Assembly (NCBI GenBank): GCA_963734015.1
Contig: CAVTFG010000002.1
Location: 248,001-312,000 of the forward strand
DNA length: 64,000 bases
Origin: JALZKA01 sp963734015
Lineage (GTDB): Bacteria; Actinomycetota; Thermoleophilia; Solirubrobacterales; 70-9
Direction of reading: 5' to 3'
The position numbers and the translations under genes were made by a program. This document shows positions 7,298 to 14,648 of this stretch, one piece after another; position 1 is the stretch's first letter; every line of letters starts with the position of its first letter. The notes under the pieces were generated by a model. The model saw only the letters and a program-made list of their open reading frames with translations. It was not told the DNA's origin and made no database searches.

Positions 7298-8533
7298 ATG
7301 AAGGCAGTCACTTGGCACGGAAGGCGCGACGTCCGGGTCGACGAGGTGCCCGACCCGAGGCTCGAGGAACCGACCGACGCGATCATCAAGGTCACCTCCA
7401 CTGGCCTGTGCGGCTCCGACCTGCACCTCTACGAGGTCCTTGGGGCGTTCATCGACGAGGGAGACATCCTCGGGCACGAGCCCATGGGCGTCGTCGAGGA
7501 GGTTGGCTCCGACGTTAAGCACCTCGAGCCGGGCGACCGCGTCGTGGTGCCCTTCAACATCTCCTGCGGTCACTGCTGGATGTGCGAACGCGATCTCTAC
7601 GCGCAATGCGAGACGACTCAGAATCGTGCCCAAGGCAAGGGCGCGTCCCTCTTCGGCTACACCAAGCTCTATGGACAGGTCGCCGGCGGGCAGGCCGAGT
7701 ACCTCCGCGTGCCGCAGGCTCAGTTCGGCCCGATCAAGGTGCCTGAGGGTCCCCCTGACGAGCGCTTCGTCTACATGTCCGACGTTATCCCCACGGCCTG
7801 GCAAGGCGTCGAGTTCGCAGAGGTTCCCGACGAAGGTTCGATTGCGATCTTCGGACTCGGCCCCATCGGACAGATGGCGGCTCGGATCGCCATGCACCGT
7901 GGACATCGGGTTATCGCTGTTGACCTGGTGCCGGAGAGGCTCGATATGGCCCGACGCTACGACGTCGAGACGCTCAACCTCTCGGAGGTGGATGACGCGC
8001 CCGAGGCGATCCGCGAGTTGACCAAGGGCCGGGGCACGGACTCGGTGCTCGAGGCTGTTGGCATGGAGGCGCATGGTGCCCCGTTTGGCAAGCTGGCGCA
8101 GGACGCAGCCGGCTTCCTTCCCGACGCGATTGCCCGGCCAATAATCGAGCGAGCCGCGATCGACCGGATGAAGGCCCTGCTCGACTCCTTCGATTCGTGC
8201 CGTCGCGGGGGCACCGTTTCGATCTCAGGTGTCTATGGCGGTCAGCTCGATCCGATTCCGATGATGGACCTGTTCGACAAAGCCCTCACGCTGCGGATGG
8301 GCCAAGCGCACGTTCGGCGTTGGACGGACGACATCCTTCCGCTCGTCTCGGACGACGACGATCCTCTCGGGACCGAGGACTTCGCGACACACCAGATCCC
8401 GCTCGAGCAGGCTCCCAAGGCCTACGAGACGTTCCAGCGCAAGGAGGATGGAGCCATCAAGGTCTTGATGCAGCCCCACGGACCGTCGGCCGCCGGAGCG
8501 CGTGGCAAGGCGAAGGCCGTTATTGGCGCCTGA
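7298..8533 (+). CDS. Zinc-dependent alcohol dehydrogenase (MDR family, formaldehyde-dehydrogenase-like)
   Basis: Medium-chain dehydrogenase of 411 residues. Catalytic zinc ligands are visible: C38 in GLCGSDLH, H60-E61 in GHEPMG. The structural zinc site is C90, C93, C96 and C104 (CGHCWMCERDLYAQC). The Rossmann motif GLGPIGQMAARIA is near residue 185, with D at the end of strand 2 (VIAVDLVPERL), favouring NAD over NADP. The long C-terminal half with AIIERAAIDRMKALLDSFDSCRRGGTVSISGVYGG resembles the glutathione-independent formaldehyde dehydrogenase-like branch. The substrate is an unidentified alcohol or aldehyde. It starts at ATG 7298 after AAGGAG. Confidence 0.88.
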   Translation: MKAVTWHGRRDVRVDEVPDPRLEEPTDAIIKVTSTGLCGSDLHLYEVLGAFIDEGDILGHEPMGVVEEVGSDVKHLEPGDRVVVPFNISCGHCWMCERDLYAQCETTQNRAQGKGASLFGYTKLYGQVAGGQAEYLRVPQAQFGPIKVPEGPPDERFVYMSDVIPTAWQGVEFAEVPDEGSIAIFGLGPIGQMAARIAMHRGHRVIAVDLVPERLDMARRYDVETLNLSEVDDAPEAIRELTKGRGTDSVLEAVGMEAHGAPFGKLAQDAAGFLPDAIARPIIERAAIDRMKALLDSFDSCRRGGTVSISGVYGGQLDPIPMMDLFDKALTLRMGQAHVRRWTDDILPLVSDDDDPLGTEDFATHQIPLEQAPKAYETFQRKEDGAIKVLMQPHGPSAAGARGKAKAVIGA

Positions 8534-8537
8534 TCGC

Positions 8538-9008
8538 ATGAGCCCGCTTCTCGACGTCTATCTCCAGGATCACCACGCGGGAGCGACCACCGGCCTCGAG
8601 CTCGCGCGCCGAGCGTTACGCGCGAATCGCGGCAGTGCCTACGGAACCGAGCTCGAAGCGATTGCGTCTGAGATCTGGGAGGACGTTCTGAGTCTTGACC
8701 GGATCATGGAGGAGCTCGGTGTCAAACGCGATCGACGCAAGGATGCTGCCGGATGGCTTGGCGAGAAGCTGGGTCGCCTGAAGCGAAACGGCACCTGGCT
8801 CTCCTACTCTCCCTTGAGCCGATTGGTGGAACTTGAGGGGCTTGTGATCGGCGTACGCGGCAAGCAGGCCCTGTGGGAGGCGCTTGCTAACGCGCCAGCT
8901 GCGTCCGCGGTGGCGGCCGATGTCGAGCGGCTCGCTGAACGCGCACGCGATCAGCTCAGCCAACTCGAGCGCCTTCGGCGCCGCGCCGCGCGCGAGGCGT
9001 TGTCTTAG
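8538..9008 (+). CDS. Conserved helical protein of unknown function
   Basis: 156 residues, predicted all-helical: SPLLDVYLQDHHAGATTGLELARRALRANRG, then ELEAIASEIWEDVLSLDRIMEELGVKRD and a second bundle ending DQLSQLERLRRRAAREAL. The composition resembles four-helix ferritin-like proteins, and the pairs DHH and EIWED could ligate metal, but no complete motif is recognisable. The start at ATG 8538 is four bases after the dehydrogenase stop, so the two are likely co-transcribed. Similar ORFs beside redox genes occur in other actinobacteria as hypothetical proteins. Confidence 0.65.
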   Translation: MSPLLDVYLQDHHAGATTGLELARRALRANRGSAYGTELEAIASEIWEDVLSLDRIMEELGVKRDRRKDAAGWLGEKLGRLKRNGTWLSYSPLSRLVELEGLVIGVRGKQALWEALANAPAASAVAADVERLAERARDQLSQLERLRRRAAREALS

Positions 9009-9110
9009 AGACCTCGACCGCCGACGCCGGTGCGGAACTCGTTCATGCGAAATCGGCCACTCGACGCGGGATCGAGCGGCGGCATCCTGGCGCCCTGTCC
9101 ACGTCGCATT

Positions 9111-9242
9111 CCCTTCCAGCAACTCCTCCAAGGCGTCGTCGGCGCCACGCCGTGGCGACCACGCCAACTCTCGCTTGGCTCTCGCGACGTTCATGATCGG
9201 CACCGAGAGGGCGAGGTCGATCCAACCGGGCGGAGTTGGCTG
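9111..9242 (-). pseudogene. C-terminal remnant of an NAD-dependent epimerase/dehydratase
   Basis: On the minus strand the frame reads QPTPPGWIDLALSVPIMNVA, continuing with RAKRELAWSPRRGADDALEELLEG. This is the C-terminal end of extended short-chain dehydrogenases (epimerases), where a conserved tryptophan/proline-rich stretch is followed by ARxELGWxPRRxxxDALxELLEG. No Rossmann domain or catalytic YxxxK exists upstream, so roughly 85% of the gene is gone. The surviving piece ends in unrelated sequence. Confidence 0.75.
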
Positions 9243-9733
9243 CGCCGGGCACGCCATGAGATTGCCGCAAGCGCGCGTAAGGTCCGTGGCCCGCATCCGC
9301 ACTCTGCAACAAGCAAGGTTTTCCTTCGAGCGCGGCTTGCTGGCCTAGCTATCCCGCATAGCCAAGCAGTATCCAGCTAGAGAGACCACCCCTAAGCCCT
9401 GCGGCGGTAGGCGTCCGACGGCCGAGGCCTGCCCGTACGAATGCGCACGCGTGACCCCCGGATTCCCCCACCTTCCTCCTCGCCCCTTTCCCTTTGAAGA
9501 TTCGGGTTTGCGAATGGGGTGGCAACCCCCTGGCGTCCGCGTCCGTCCCGAATACCGCGCGCGCAAGCCACGCAGCCCTCTCGCGGTCCACGCTGTCTAA
9601 GCCACGTTCACCCCTGATCCGGGGCAAACCACCCGGACAGACCTAGCGGTCCTCTCTCGCTCACGACCGATGGCGATGAAGTTCATCAACCTGGCTTGCG
9701 TCCTGGCCCACTGCTTGGCAGGGAGCTAATAGC

Positions 9734-9751
9734 CGCTTCTCGTCCAAAGCA
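9734..9751 (-). repeat. 18-bp dispersed near-palindrome, copy 3
   Basis: Plus-strand sequence CGCTTCTCGTCCAAAGCA, the reverse-strand form of the motif, with one mismatch in the last base. It lies in decayed intergenic DNA. Confidence 0.65.
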
Positions 9752-9856
9752 GCATTTTCTGCCGACCATCGCTACAGAGCTTGCACGAAGCTGAGTGCCG
9801 CTGAGCTGTCTGCAGATTGGGGCCTCGAGGACCCCCTGACGATTAGACGAACCGCT

Positions 9857-10036
9857 TCACGAAGTCGAGTTGCCGAGCTCGGCGAACAGCTGCTTCACGT
9901 TGTCCTTGCCCTCGGTCGTGCCGTTGTTCGGTACCTGCGGCGCCTCGGGGTTCTCCCAGCGGATGTCGTCCGCGAAGTTCTGCGTGGCGCCGTCCAGGTC
10001 TTCGTAGCCTTGCTTGAGGGCGTCGGTGTTCGACAT
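9857..10036 (-). pseudogene. Truncated SnoaL/NTF2-like protein
   Basis: 59 codons from ATG 10036, preceded by a strong GGAGGAGGT, encoding MSNTDALKQGYEDLDGATQN, then FADDIRWENPEAPQVPNNGTTEGKDNVKQLFAELGN and a stop. This is the first helix and strands of the SnoaL-like fold (helix, ADDIRWE strand, GxxxGKDxV helix). Family members need about 120-140 residues, so the fold's sheet is missing. Either a late truncation or frameshift broke it, or it encodes a small remnant peptide. Translation signals remain intact. Confidence 0.72.
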
Positions 10037-10168
10037 GCGCGTACCTCCTCCTAGTGCTCGCCGCCACCCCCCGTCGCTTTCTCCAAGCGAATCGCACGAA
10101 CGAACTCGCTGATGTCGGCCCTACTCCGGTCCATGTGCGCAACACAAACCGTCTCGAGTCTGAGTAAT

Positions 10169-10186
10169 CGCTTTGGACGAAAAGCG
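10169..10186 (+). repeat. 18-bp dispersed near-palindrome, copy 4 (perfect arms)
   Basis: CGCTTTGGACGAAAAGCG: arms CGCTT/AAGCG perfect, core TGGACGAA. It is centred about 60 bp upstream of the ATG at 10238, a position compatible with an operator or promoter-proximal element. Confidence 0.75.
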
Positions 10187-10237
10187 CAACAACGGCGCGC
10201 GATGGTGAAGCGCGGGGGGCGCGTATAGGCTCGGCCC

Positions 10238-10633
10238 ATGACTCCCTTCTGTCCTCATTGCACGGCGGAACTCTTGACGTATACGACCGTCGTGGACCGC
10301 GAGCCGACGAACATCGAGGTCCTCGTCTGCGCTCATTGCGACAAGGTTCTCGGCGTCGCGGGCCAGGTCGGGCCAGCGCGAGACGAGGATCGGCGCATTG
10401 ACGTTCATGCGGTCGCAGACCTCCTCAACGTCGCCATGAACACGGATGACGAAGGCGAGGCGCTGACGGTCTTTACTGTCGCGATCGGGCAGATCAACAG
10501 CGAAATCGGCAAGGGAGACGACGGCAGCTTCACGGATATGTTCGAACGAATCCTCAGGGCGTACTTCGAAAAACAAAGACAGCAGAAAGAACAAAGGGAC
10601 CAGGCAGACGCAGACCGTGATCGCCCCCAGTAG
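10238..10633 (+). CDS. Hypothetical zinc-ribbon protein
   Basis: 131 residues. The N-terminus has CPHCTAELLTYTTVV and VLVCAHCDKVLGVAG, two CxxC knuckles 27 residues apart, forming a likely zinc ribbon. The middle (DLLNVAMNTDDEGEALTVFTVAIGQINSEIG) is helical and the C-terminus a charged coiled coil (ERILRAYFEKQRQQKEQRDQ). I do not recognise a named family. The ATG at 10238 has no strong ribosome-binding site and may be leaderless or weakly translated. One motif copy lies just upstream. Confidence 0.65.
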   Translation: MTPFCPHCTAELLTYTTVVDREPTNIEVLVCAHCDKVLGVAGQVGPARDEDRRIDVHAVADLLNVAMNTDDEGEALTVFTVAIGQINSEIGKGDDGSFTDMFERILRAYFEKQRQQKEQRDQADADRDRPQ

Positions 10634-10681
10634 ACGGTCATCCCCGCCTCGCGCTGGCCCGTTTCCGGCCCGCTAGCTCTA

Positions 10682-10701
10682 CCGCTTAGGACGAAAAGCG
10701 G
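10682..10701 (+). repeat. 18-bp dispersed near-palindrome, copy 5 (arms extended to 6 bp)
   Basis: CCGCTT-AGGACGAA-AAGCGG, perfect six-base arms. It forms a tandem pair with the copy at 10708-10725, both within 90 bp of the start of the gene at 10771. Confidence 0.75.
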
Positions 10702-10707
10702 CTATTT

Positions 10708-10725
10708 CGCTTCGCATGGGAAGCG
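10708..10725 (-). repeat. 18-bp dispersed near-palindrome, copy 6 (second core type)
   Basis: Plus strand CGCTTCGCATGGGAAGCG; reverse complement CGCTTCCCATGCGAAGCG, so the arms match the family while the core is CCCATGCG instead of CTCGTCCG. It is seven bases from copy 5. Confidence 0.7.
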
Positions 10726-10770
10726 GCTACTCCTGACAATCCATAGGGCCATGCGTTTCCTCTTACGACG

Positions 10771-11223
10771 ATGCTTTCCGAGGATGGACATTCCCGAGCG
10801 CCCGCGGTCAGCGAGCCGCGGTCCTCAGATCCGCGCCCGCAGCGTTTACTCGGTCGGCGAGAGCCGCTTGTCGTGCGTGGCGAGTTCGACGCCGATCCGA
10901 GCCGGTTGCGCGAGAACCTCGAAGAACTAGCCGCGCTGCTTCAGGGCTCAAGTCCTCGCGTGCGGCGGCGGATGCTGCAGGTGTTCGGAGAGCTCGTCGC
11001 GCGCTGGCAATACCGGCTGGAAGGGTCAATCTCGGTGGTCATTGAGTTCCTCCCGGATGCGGCGCGAATGAGCCTCCGAAGTCAGCAAGGAGCGCTTCCG
11101 CCGACCGTCGGGGAGCAGTTGTTGTCGCCGATCGTCCTGGACCTGATCGATTCCTGGGGCACCGACCCGGGAGCGGCAGGAAACGTCTGGTTTGAGGTCC
11201 ACGACGACAGGCTTGCCGGGTAG
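10771..11223 (+). CDS. Degenerate RsbW/HATPase-like protein
   Basis: 150 residues. The pattern matches small actinobacterial histidine-kinase-like ATPases (RsbW type) in order: a strand-helix start (PLVVRGEFDADPSRLRENLEELAALL), the helix that normally holds the N-box (MLQVFGELVARWQYRLEG), and the terminal signature LDLIDSWGTDPGAAGNVWFEV, like LVDALADRWGV-x-VWFEL. The N-box asparagine is absent and the DxGxG box is replaced by RSQQGALPPTVGEQL, so ATP binding is doubtful. It may be a non-catalytic binding partner of an anti-anti-sigma protein. Two palindrome copies lie upstream. Confidence 0.5.
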   Translation: MLSEDGHSRAPAVSEPRSSDPRPQRLLGRREPLVVRGEFDADPSRLRENLEELAALLQGSSPRVRRRMLQVFGELVARWQYRLEGSISVVIEFLPDAARMSLRSQQGALPPTVGEQLLSPIVLDLIDSWGTDPGAAGNVWFEVHDDRLAG

Positions 11224-11279
11224 ACGAGACAGCAGTCAGGCACCATCCGATCCGGCGGCACCGCGGGCTCGCGATCCTC

Positions 11280-11444
11280 TCGCCATAGGACCACGATCAG
11301 GCCACGAACTCGTAGCCCGTGCGGCCGCTCTCCGGCCTGACGCATTACGGCGACGACTTCCTCGACGCGCGGCGGATCTTGCGGGTAGCGCCGGCCCTTG
11401 TTCGAGGGCGAGCGGCGAAGCTGCTGTGGCAACGCTGAATCCAT
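11280..11444 (-). pseudogene. N-terminal remnant of a tyrosine recombinase (phage-type integrase)
   Basis: From ATG 11444, after AAGGAGGAG, the frame reads MDSALPQQLRRSPSNKGRRY then PQDPPRVEEVVAVMRQAGERPHGLRVRGLIVVLWR. This is the start of the catalytic domain of tyrosine recombinases (RRYP-x-L-x-x-EEV-x-ALL-x-x-x-G-x-R-x-RALI-x-x-LYR). The first catalytic arginine segment (GLR-x-SEAL) should follow but is replaced by unrelated sequence, and the frame closes at 11082 opposite the neighbouring gene. So the integrase is decapitated after about 55 residues. Confidence 0.7.
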
Positions 11445-11497
11445 GACTCCTCCTTCGTGACAGTGTTAATGAGCCTCCTGCCGCGGACCGAATGTGT

Positions 11498-11515
11498 CGC
11501 TTCTCGTCCGAAGCG
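11498..11515 (-). repeat. 18-bp dispersed near-palindrome, copy 7 (perfect arms)
   Basis: Plus strand CGCTTCTCGTCCGAAGCG, perfect CGCTT/AAGCG arms. It lies between the integrase remnant and the end of the DUF1772 gene, 40 bp past that gene's stop codon. Confidence 0.75.
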
Positions 11516-11555
11516 GAACGCCTGCAGTCAGCCGAGAGCTACGCGCTCTAACCGC

Positions 11556-12041
11556 CTAAAGGGAGATCAGCGCCACCAAGAGCAGGATGAACACAACCCA
11601 GGTCGTTGCGAGCTGGATCCAGTTGATCAAGAAGTAGCGCTGTCGTCCCGCCTCCCAGTCGGCCGGCATGGCCTCGGGATCCCAGCCCAAGATCACGTTG
11701 TAGGTCGGGGTCTTCCACACGTTGGAGACAATCAACACTCCCCCGATCACGATCGCCAGGGCGATCGCGGTGAAGATGAACGAGGTGGAGCCGGGATCGT
11801 CCGCGAGAAGCACGAGCGCGACGGCCGGACCGAGGGTCATCCCGAGCGACCAGGCGTAGTTGAAGACCTTGCCCCAGGAGTGCCCCGCGAACTGAAGGAA
11901 CGCTTCCATGAACTCCCGGAAGTCCCGGCCGTCCATCGCCGCGAGCATGGGGCGCATGATCGTGCTCAACATTCCCAACAGGCCAGAGGCCAGTCCCGAG
12001 AAGAACGCCGACGCCGCCAGTGCCCATTCCTCACCCGTCAT
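11556..12041 (-). CDS. DUF1772-type (anthrone-oxygenase-like) membrane protein
   Basis: 161 residues with four predicted transmembrane helices: AASAFFSGLASGLLGMLSTI, the segment after FAGHSWGKVFNYAWSLGMTLGPAVALVLLA, FIFTAIALAIVIGGVLIVSNV, and LINWIQLATTWVVFILLLVALI. The N-terminal FFSGLASG and the central loop with W-x2-W arginine/tryptophan resemble DUF1772 proteins. I place the start at ATG 12041 (MTGEEWALAAS), which has GGGAGGTT before it; the frame open to 12293 is not coding-like. One palindrome copy lies on each side of this gene. Function unknown. Confidence 0.6.
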   Translation of the reverse strand: MTGEEWALAASAFFSGLASGLLGMLSTIMRPMLAAMDGRDFREFMEAFLQFAGHSWGKVFNYAWSLGMTLGPAVALVLLADDPGSTSFIFTAIALAIVIGGVLIVSNVWKTPTYNVILGWDPEAMPADWEAGRQRYFLINWIQLATTWVVFILLLVALISL

Positions 12042-12089
12042 GTGAACCTCCCTCACATGTAGTCGGCGCGATCCTAGTGCCGGGGGTGT

Positions 12090-12107
12090 CGCTTTCCATG
12101 CGAAGCG
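12090..12107 (+). repeat. 18-bp dispersed near-palindrome, copy 8 (second core type)
   Basis: CGCTTTCCATGCGAAGCG, perfect arms and the CCATGC core shared with copy 6. It lies 49 bp upstream of the DUF1772 start, in that gene's likely promoter region. Confidence 0.7.
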
Positions 12108-12286
12108 GCAGAAATGCGACCCGCGAGCGTTGACGCTTCCGCCCTCTGCACCTGCTGCGTGGATTGGCGGAGAAGTCGACGCCGGCGACTCTGAGGGCGA
12201 CGTCGGACCATGCGCGCGAGGCGTGCGCGGATCGCGTCCGACCCCCTGCCTAGCGTTCGCGCCGTGCTTCGAGTAGGAGGTCCGGC

Positions 12287-13447
12287 TTGGCACCGCTGAT
12301 CACGTTCGACGAGGCGCTCGCTCTCGGGGAGCTCACCGACCACCAAGACATCCTGGAACTGGTCGAACGCGCATGGGAGGCGCGGCAGGAACGCTTCGGC
12401 GATTCGACCGACCTCTGCTCACTCGTCAACGCGAAGTCGGGCGGTTGCGCCGAGGACTGCGGGTTTTGCGCCCAGTCGCGCTACGCCGAGGCCGACACGC
12501 CGATGCACGCGATGCTGGAGCCCGACCAGATCCTCGAGCACGCGAAGGCGGCGGAGGCCGCCGGCGCGCACCGCTTCTGCATGGTCACGCAGGGCCAGGG
12601 GCTCTCGAAGCGCGACTTCGAGCGGGTGGTCGAGGGCGCAAAGCTGGTCTCCGAGCACACGAACCTGAAGCGCTGCGTCTCGATCGGCCACATCTCCCCC
12701 GCGCGGGCGAAGACGCTGAAGGAGGCGGGGGTCCAGCGCGTCCACCACAACGTCGAATCGGCGCGCTCGTACTACCCGGAGGTCTCCACGACGGTCCGTT
12801 ACGAGGGTCGGCTGCGCACGATCGACGCGGTCACCGATGCCGGCCTCGAGAGCTGCGTCGGCGGCATCCTGAACCTCGGCGAGAGCCCACGCCAGCGGGT
12901 CGAGATGGCCTTCGAGCTGTCCGAGATCGACCCGACCTCGGTCCCGATCAACCTGCTGAACCCGCGCGCCGGCACGAAGTTCGGCGAGCGGGAGCTGATG
13001 GACCCCTGGGAGGTCGTCAAGTGGGTCGCGATCTTCCGGCTGATCATCCCCGGGGCGCTGTTCCGCCTCTGCGGCGGACGTGTCGAGAACCTCGGCGACC
13101 TCCAGCCGCTGGCGGTCAAGGCCGGGCTGAACGGCGTGATGATGGGCAACTTCCTCACCACGCTGGGCTCCGAGCCCGCCGATGACCGTGCGATGTTCGA
13201 GGAGCTGGGATTGAACGTCGCCCGCCAGCCGGACAACGGCGCCAACCCGCGCCCCGACAACCGCGACGGCTGGCTCGACGGATCGGCTCCGCCGACGCCC
13301 ATCGACGACCTGATCGACAGCCAGGCCGACGCAAACTTCTGGGATCCCTCGACACAGCTCCGGGTGATCAGGAAGAAGGGCCGGGTGCCGGACTACCCGA
13401 AACGCCCGAGCGAGCTCGAGCAGGCTCCGGCCGGGTGGGGGGACTAG
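12287..13447 (+). CDS. bioB: Biotin synthase
   Basis: Radical-SAM enzyme inserting sulfur into dethiobiotin. The 4Fe-4S motif C-x3-C-x2-C is in GGCAEDCGFCAQS (near residues 53-63). The RVHHNVESARSYYPEVSTT segment and GGILNLGES/NLLNPRAGTKF motifs carry the conserved asparagine and arginine region of the 2Fe-2S site. The 386 residues exceed the usual 320-350 because of a C-terminal tail after ARQPDNG. The start is TTG at 12287 with TAGGAGG eight bases upstream; no ATG fits. It is the first gene of the biotin cluster, with bioF four bases downstream. No bioC/bioH-type pimeloyl genes are in the window. Confidence 0.95.
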   Translation: MAPLITFDEALALGELTDHQDILELVERAWEARQERFGDSTDLCSLVNAKSGGCAEDCGFCAQSRYAEADTPMHAMLEPDQILEHAKAAEAAGAHRFCMVTQGQGLSKRDFERVVEGAKLVSEHTNLKRCVSIGHISPARAKTLKEAGVQRVHHNVESARSYYPEVSTTVRYEGRLRTIDAVTDAGLESCVGGILNLGESPRQRVEMAFELSEIDPTSVPINLLNPRAGTKFGERELMDPWEVVKWVAIFRLIIPGALFRLCGGRVENLGDLQPLAVKAGLNGVMMGNFLTTLGSEPADDRAMFEELGLNVARQPDNGANPRPDNRDGWLDGSAPPTPIDDLIDSQADANFWDPSTQLRVIRKKGRVPDYPKRPSELEQAPAGWGD

Positions 13448-13451
13448 GGCC

Positions 13452-14648
13452 TTGGGCGACGTCGCCGCCAGACTGGCCGAACTCCGTCAGGCCGGGCTGC
13501 ACCGGCGACTCCGATCGATCGAGGGTCCCCAGGGGCCGCGGGTCCAGCTCGGGGGCGCCGAGGTCCTGCTCCTCTGCTCGAACAACTACCTGGGGTTCGC
13601 GGACCACCCCCGAGTCAGGCAGGCCGCGGCCGACGCCGCCGAGCGCTACGGCGCCGGCGCCGGCGCGTCGCGGCTGATCTCGGGCGACATGGAGCTGCAC
13701 GGCAAGCTCGAACAGCGGCTCGCCGACTTCAAGGGCACGGAGGCGGCGCTCCTGTTCGGCTCCGGCTACCTCGCGAACACCGGGACCGTCGCGGCGCTGG
13801 CCGGCGAGGGCGAGGTCGTGTTCTCGGACGAGCTGAACCACGCCAGCATCATCGACGGCTGCCGGCTCTCGAAGGCGGAGACGTTCATCTACCGGCACCG
13901 CGACCTCGACCATCTCGAATGGGGCCTGCGCGAGGCGGGCGATCGCGCCGCTCTGATCGTGACCGACGGCGTCTTCTCGATGGACGGGGACGTGACCCCG
14001 CTCCCCGACCTGGCCCCACTCGCGCGCCGCTACGGGTGCCGCCTGATGGTCGACGAGGCGCACGGCACCGGCGCGATCGGCCCCGGCGGGCGCGGGACCG
14101 TCGCGGCCGCGGGCCTCAGCGGCGAGGTCGACGTGATCGTGGGGACCCTCGGCAAGGCGCTGGGCGGCTACGGCGCGTACGTCTGCGGCAGCGCCGAGCT
14201 TCGCGACATGCTGATCAACACGGCGCGGCCGTTCATCTTCTCCACCGCCCCGCCACCGCCGTCGGTTGGCGCGGCGCTGGCCGCGCTCGAGCTCCTGGCC
14301 TCGAGGCCCGGCGTCGTCGAGCAGCTGCGGCGCAACGCCGCCGTGATGCGCGAGACGCTGAGCGAGCAGGGGCTCGACGTGGGCGGCTCGCGGACCCAGA
14401 TCGTGCCGGTCATGGTCGGCGATGCCAGGCGCACGCTCGCGCTCAGCGAGCGGCTCCTCGAGGGTGGCGTGTTCGCACAGGGGATCAGGCCACCGACGGT
14501 GCCACCCGGGACGTCCCGTCTGCGGCTGACCGTGATGGCGAACCACCGCACGGACGAGCTCCAGAACGCGGCCAGGATCATCGGCCACGCGGCACGCGAG
14601 CTGGGCATCGCCGGCTCCGAGCGTGAGCAGCTCCGCCGCGCCGCCTAG
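13452..14648 (+). CDS. bioF: 8-amino-7-oxononanoate synthase
   Basis: PLP enzyme of the alpha-oxoamine synthase family that condenses pimeloyl-thioester with alanine. The N-terminal CSNNYLGFADHPRVRQAA and GAGASRLISGDM motifs, VDEAHGTGAIGPGG (PLP-ring aspartate/histidine) and GTLGKALGGYGAYVCG with the Schiff-base lysine at residue 235 are all present. 398 residues, normal length. It begins with TTG at 13452, four bases after the bioB stop, and is likely translationally coupled. Its 3' end overlaps the most plausible bioD start. Confidence 0.94.
   Translation: MGDVAARLAELRQAGLHRRLRSIEGPQGPRVQLGGAEVLLLCSNNYLGFADHPRVRQAAADAAERYGAGAGASRLISGDMELHGKLEQRLADFKGTEAALLFGSGYLANTGTVAALAGEGEVVFSDELNHASIIDGCRLSKAETFIYRHRDLDHLEWGLREAGDRAALIVTDGVFSMDGDVTPLPDLAPLARRYGCRLMVDEAHGTGAIGPGGRGTVAAAGLSGEVDVIVGTLGKALGGYGAYVCGSAELRDMLINTARPFIFSTAPPPPSVGAALAALELLASRPGVVEQLRRNAAVMRETLSEQGLDVGGSRTQIVPVMVGDARRTLALSERLLEGGVFAQGIRPPTVPPGTSRLRLTVMANHRTDELQNAARIIGHAARELGIAGSEREQLRRAA

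Larger units (their letters stand above)
9009..9856. other. Degenerate intergenic region
   Basis: 850 bp with no intact gene. It contains the epimerase remnant (9111-9242, minus strand) and one copy of the 18-bp near-palindrome (9734-9751). Remaining open frames are short and lack ribosome-binding sites. It reads as decayed sequence. Confidence 0.5.

Noticed and set aside
8616..9302. 228-codon minus-strand frame as a full gene
   Set aside because: Only the first 60 codons match the epimerase family; the remainder is antisense to the gene at 8538, so only a remnant is annotated.
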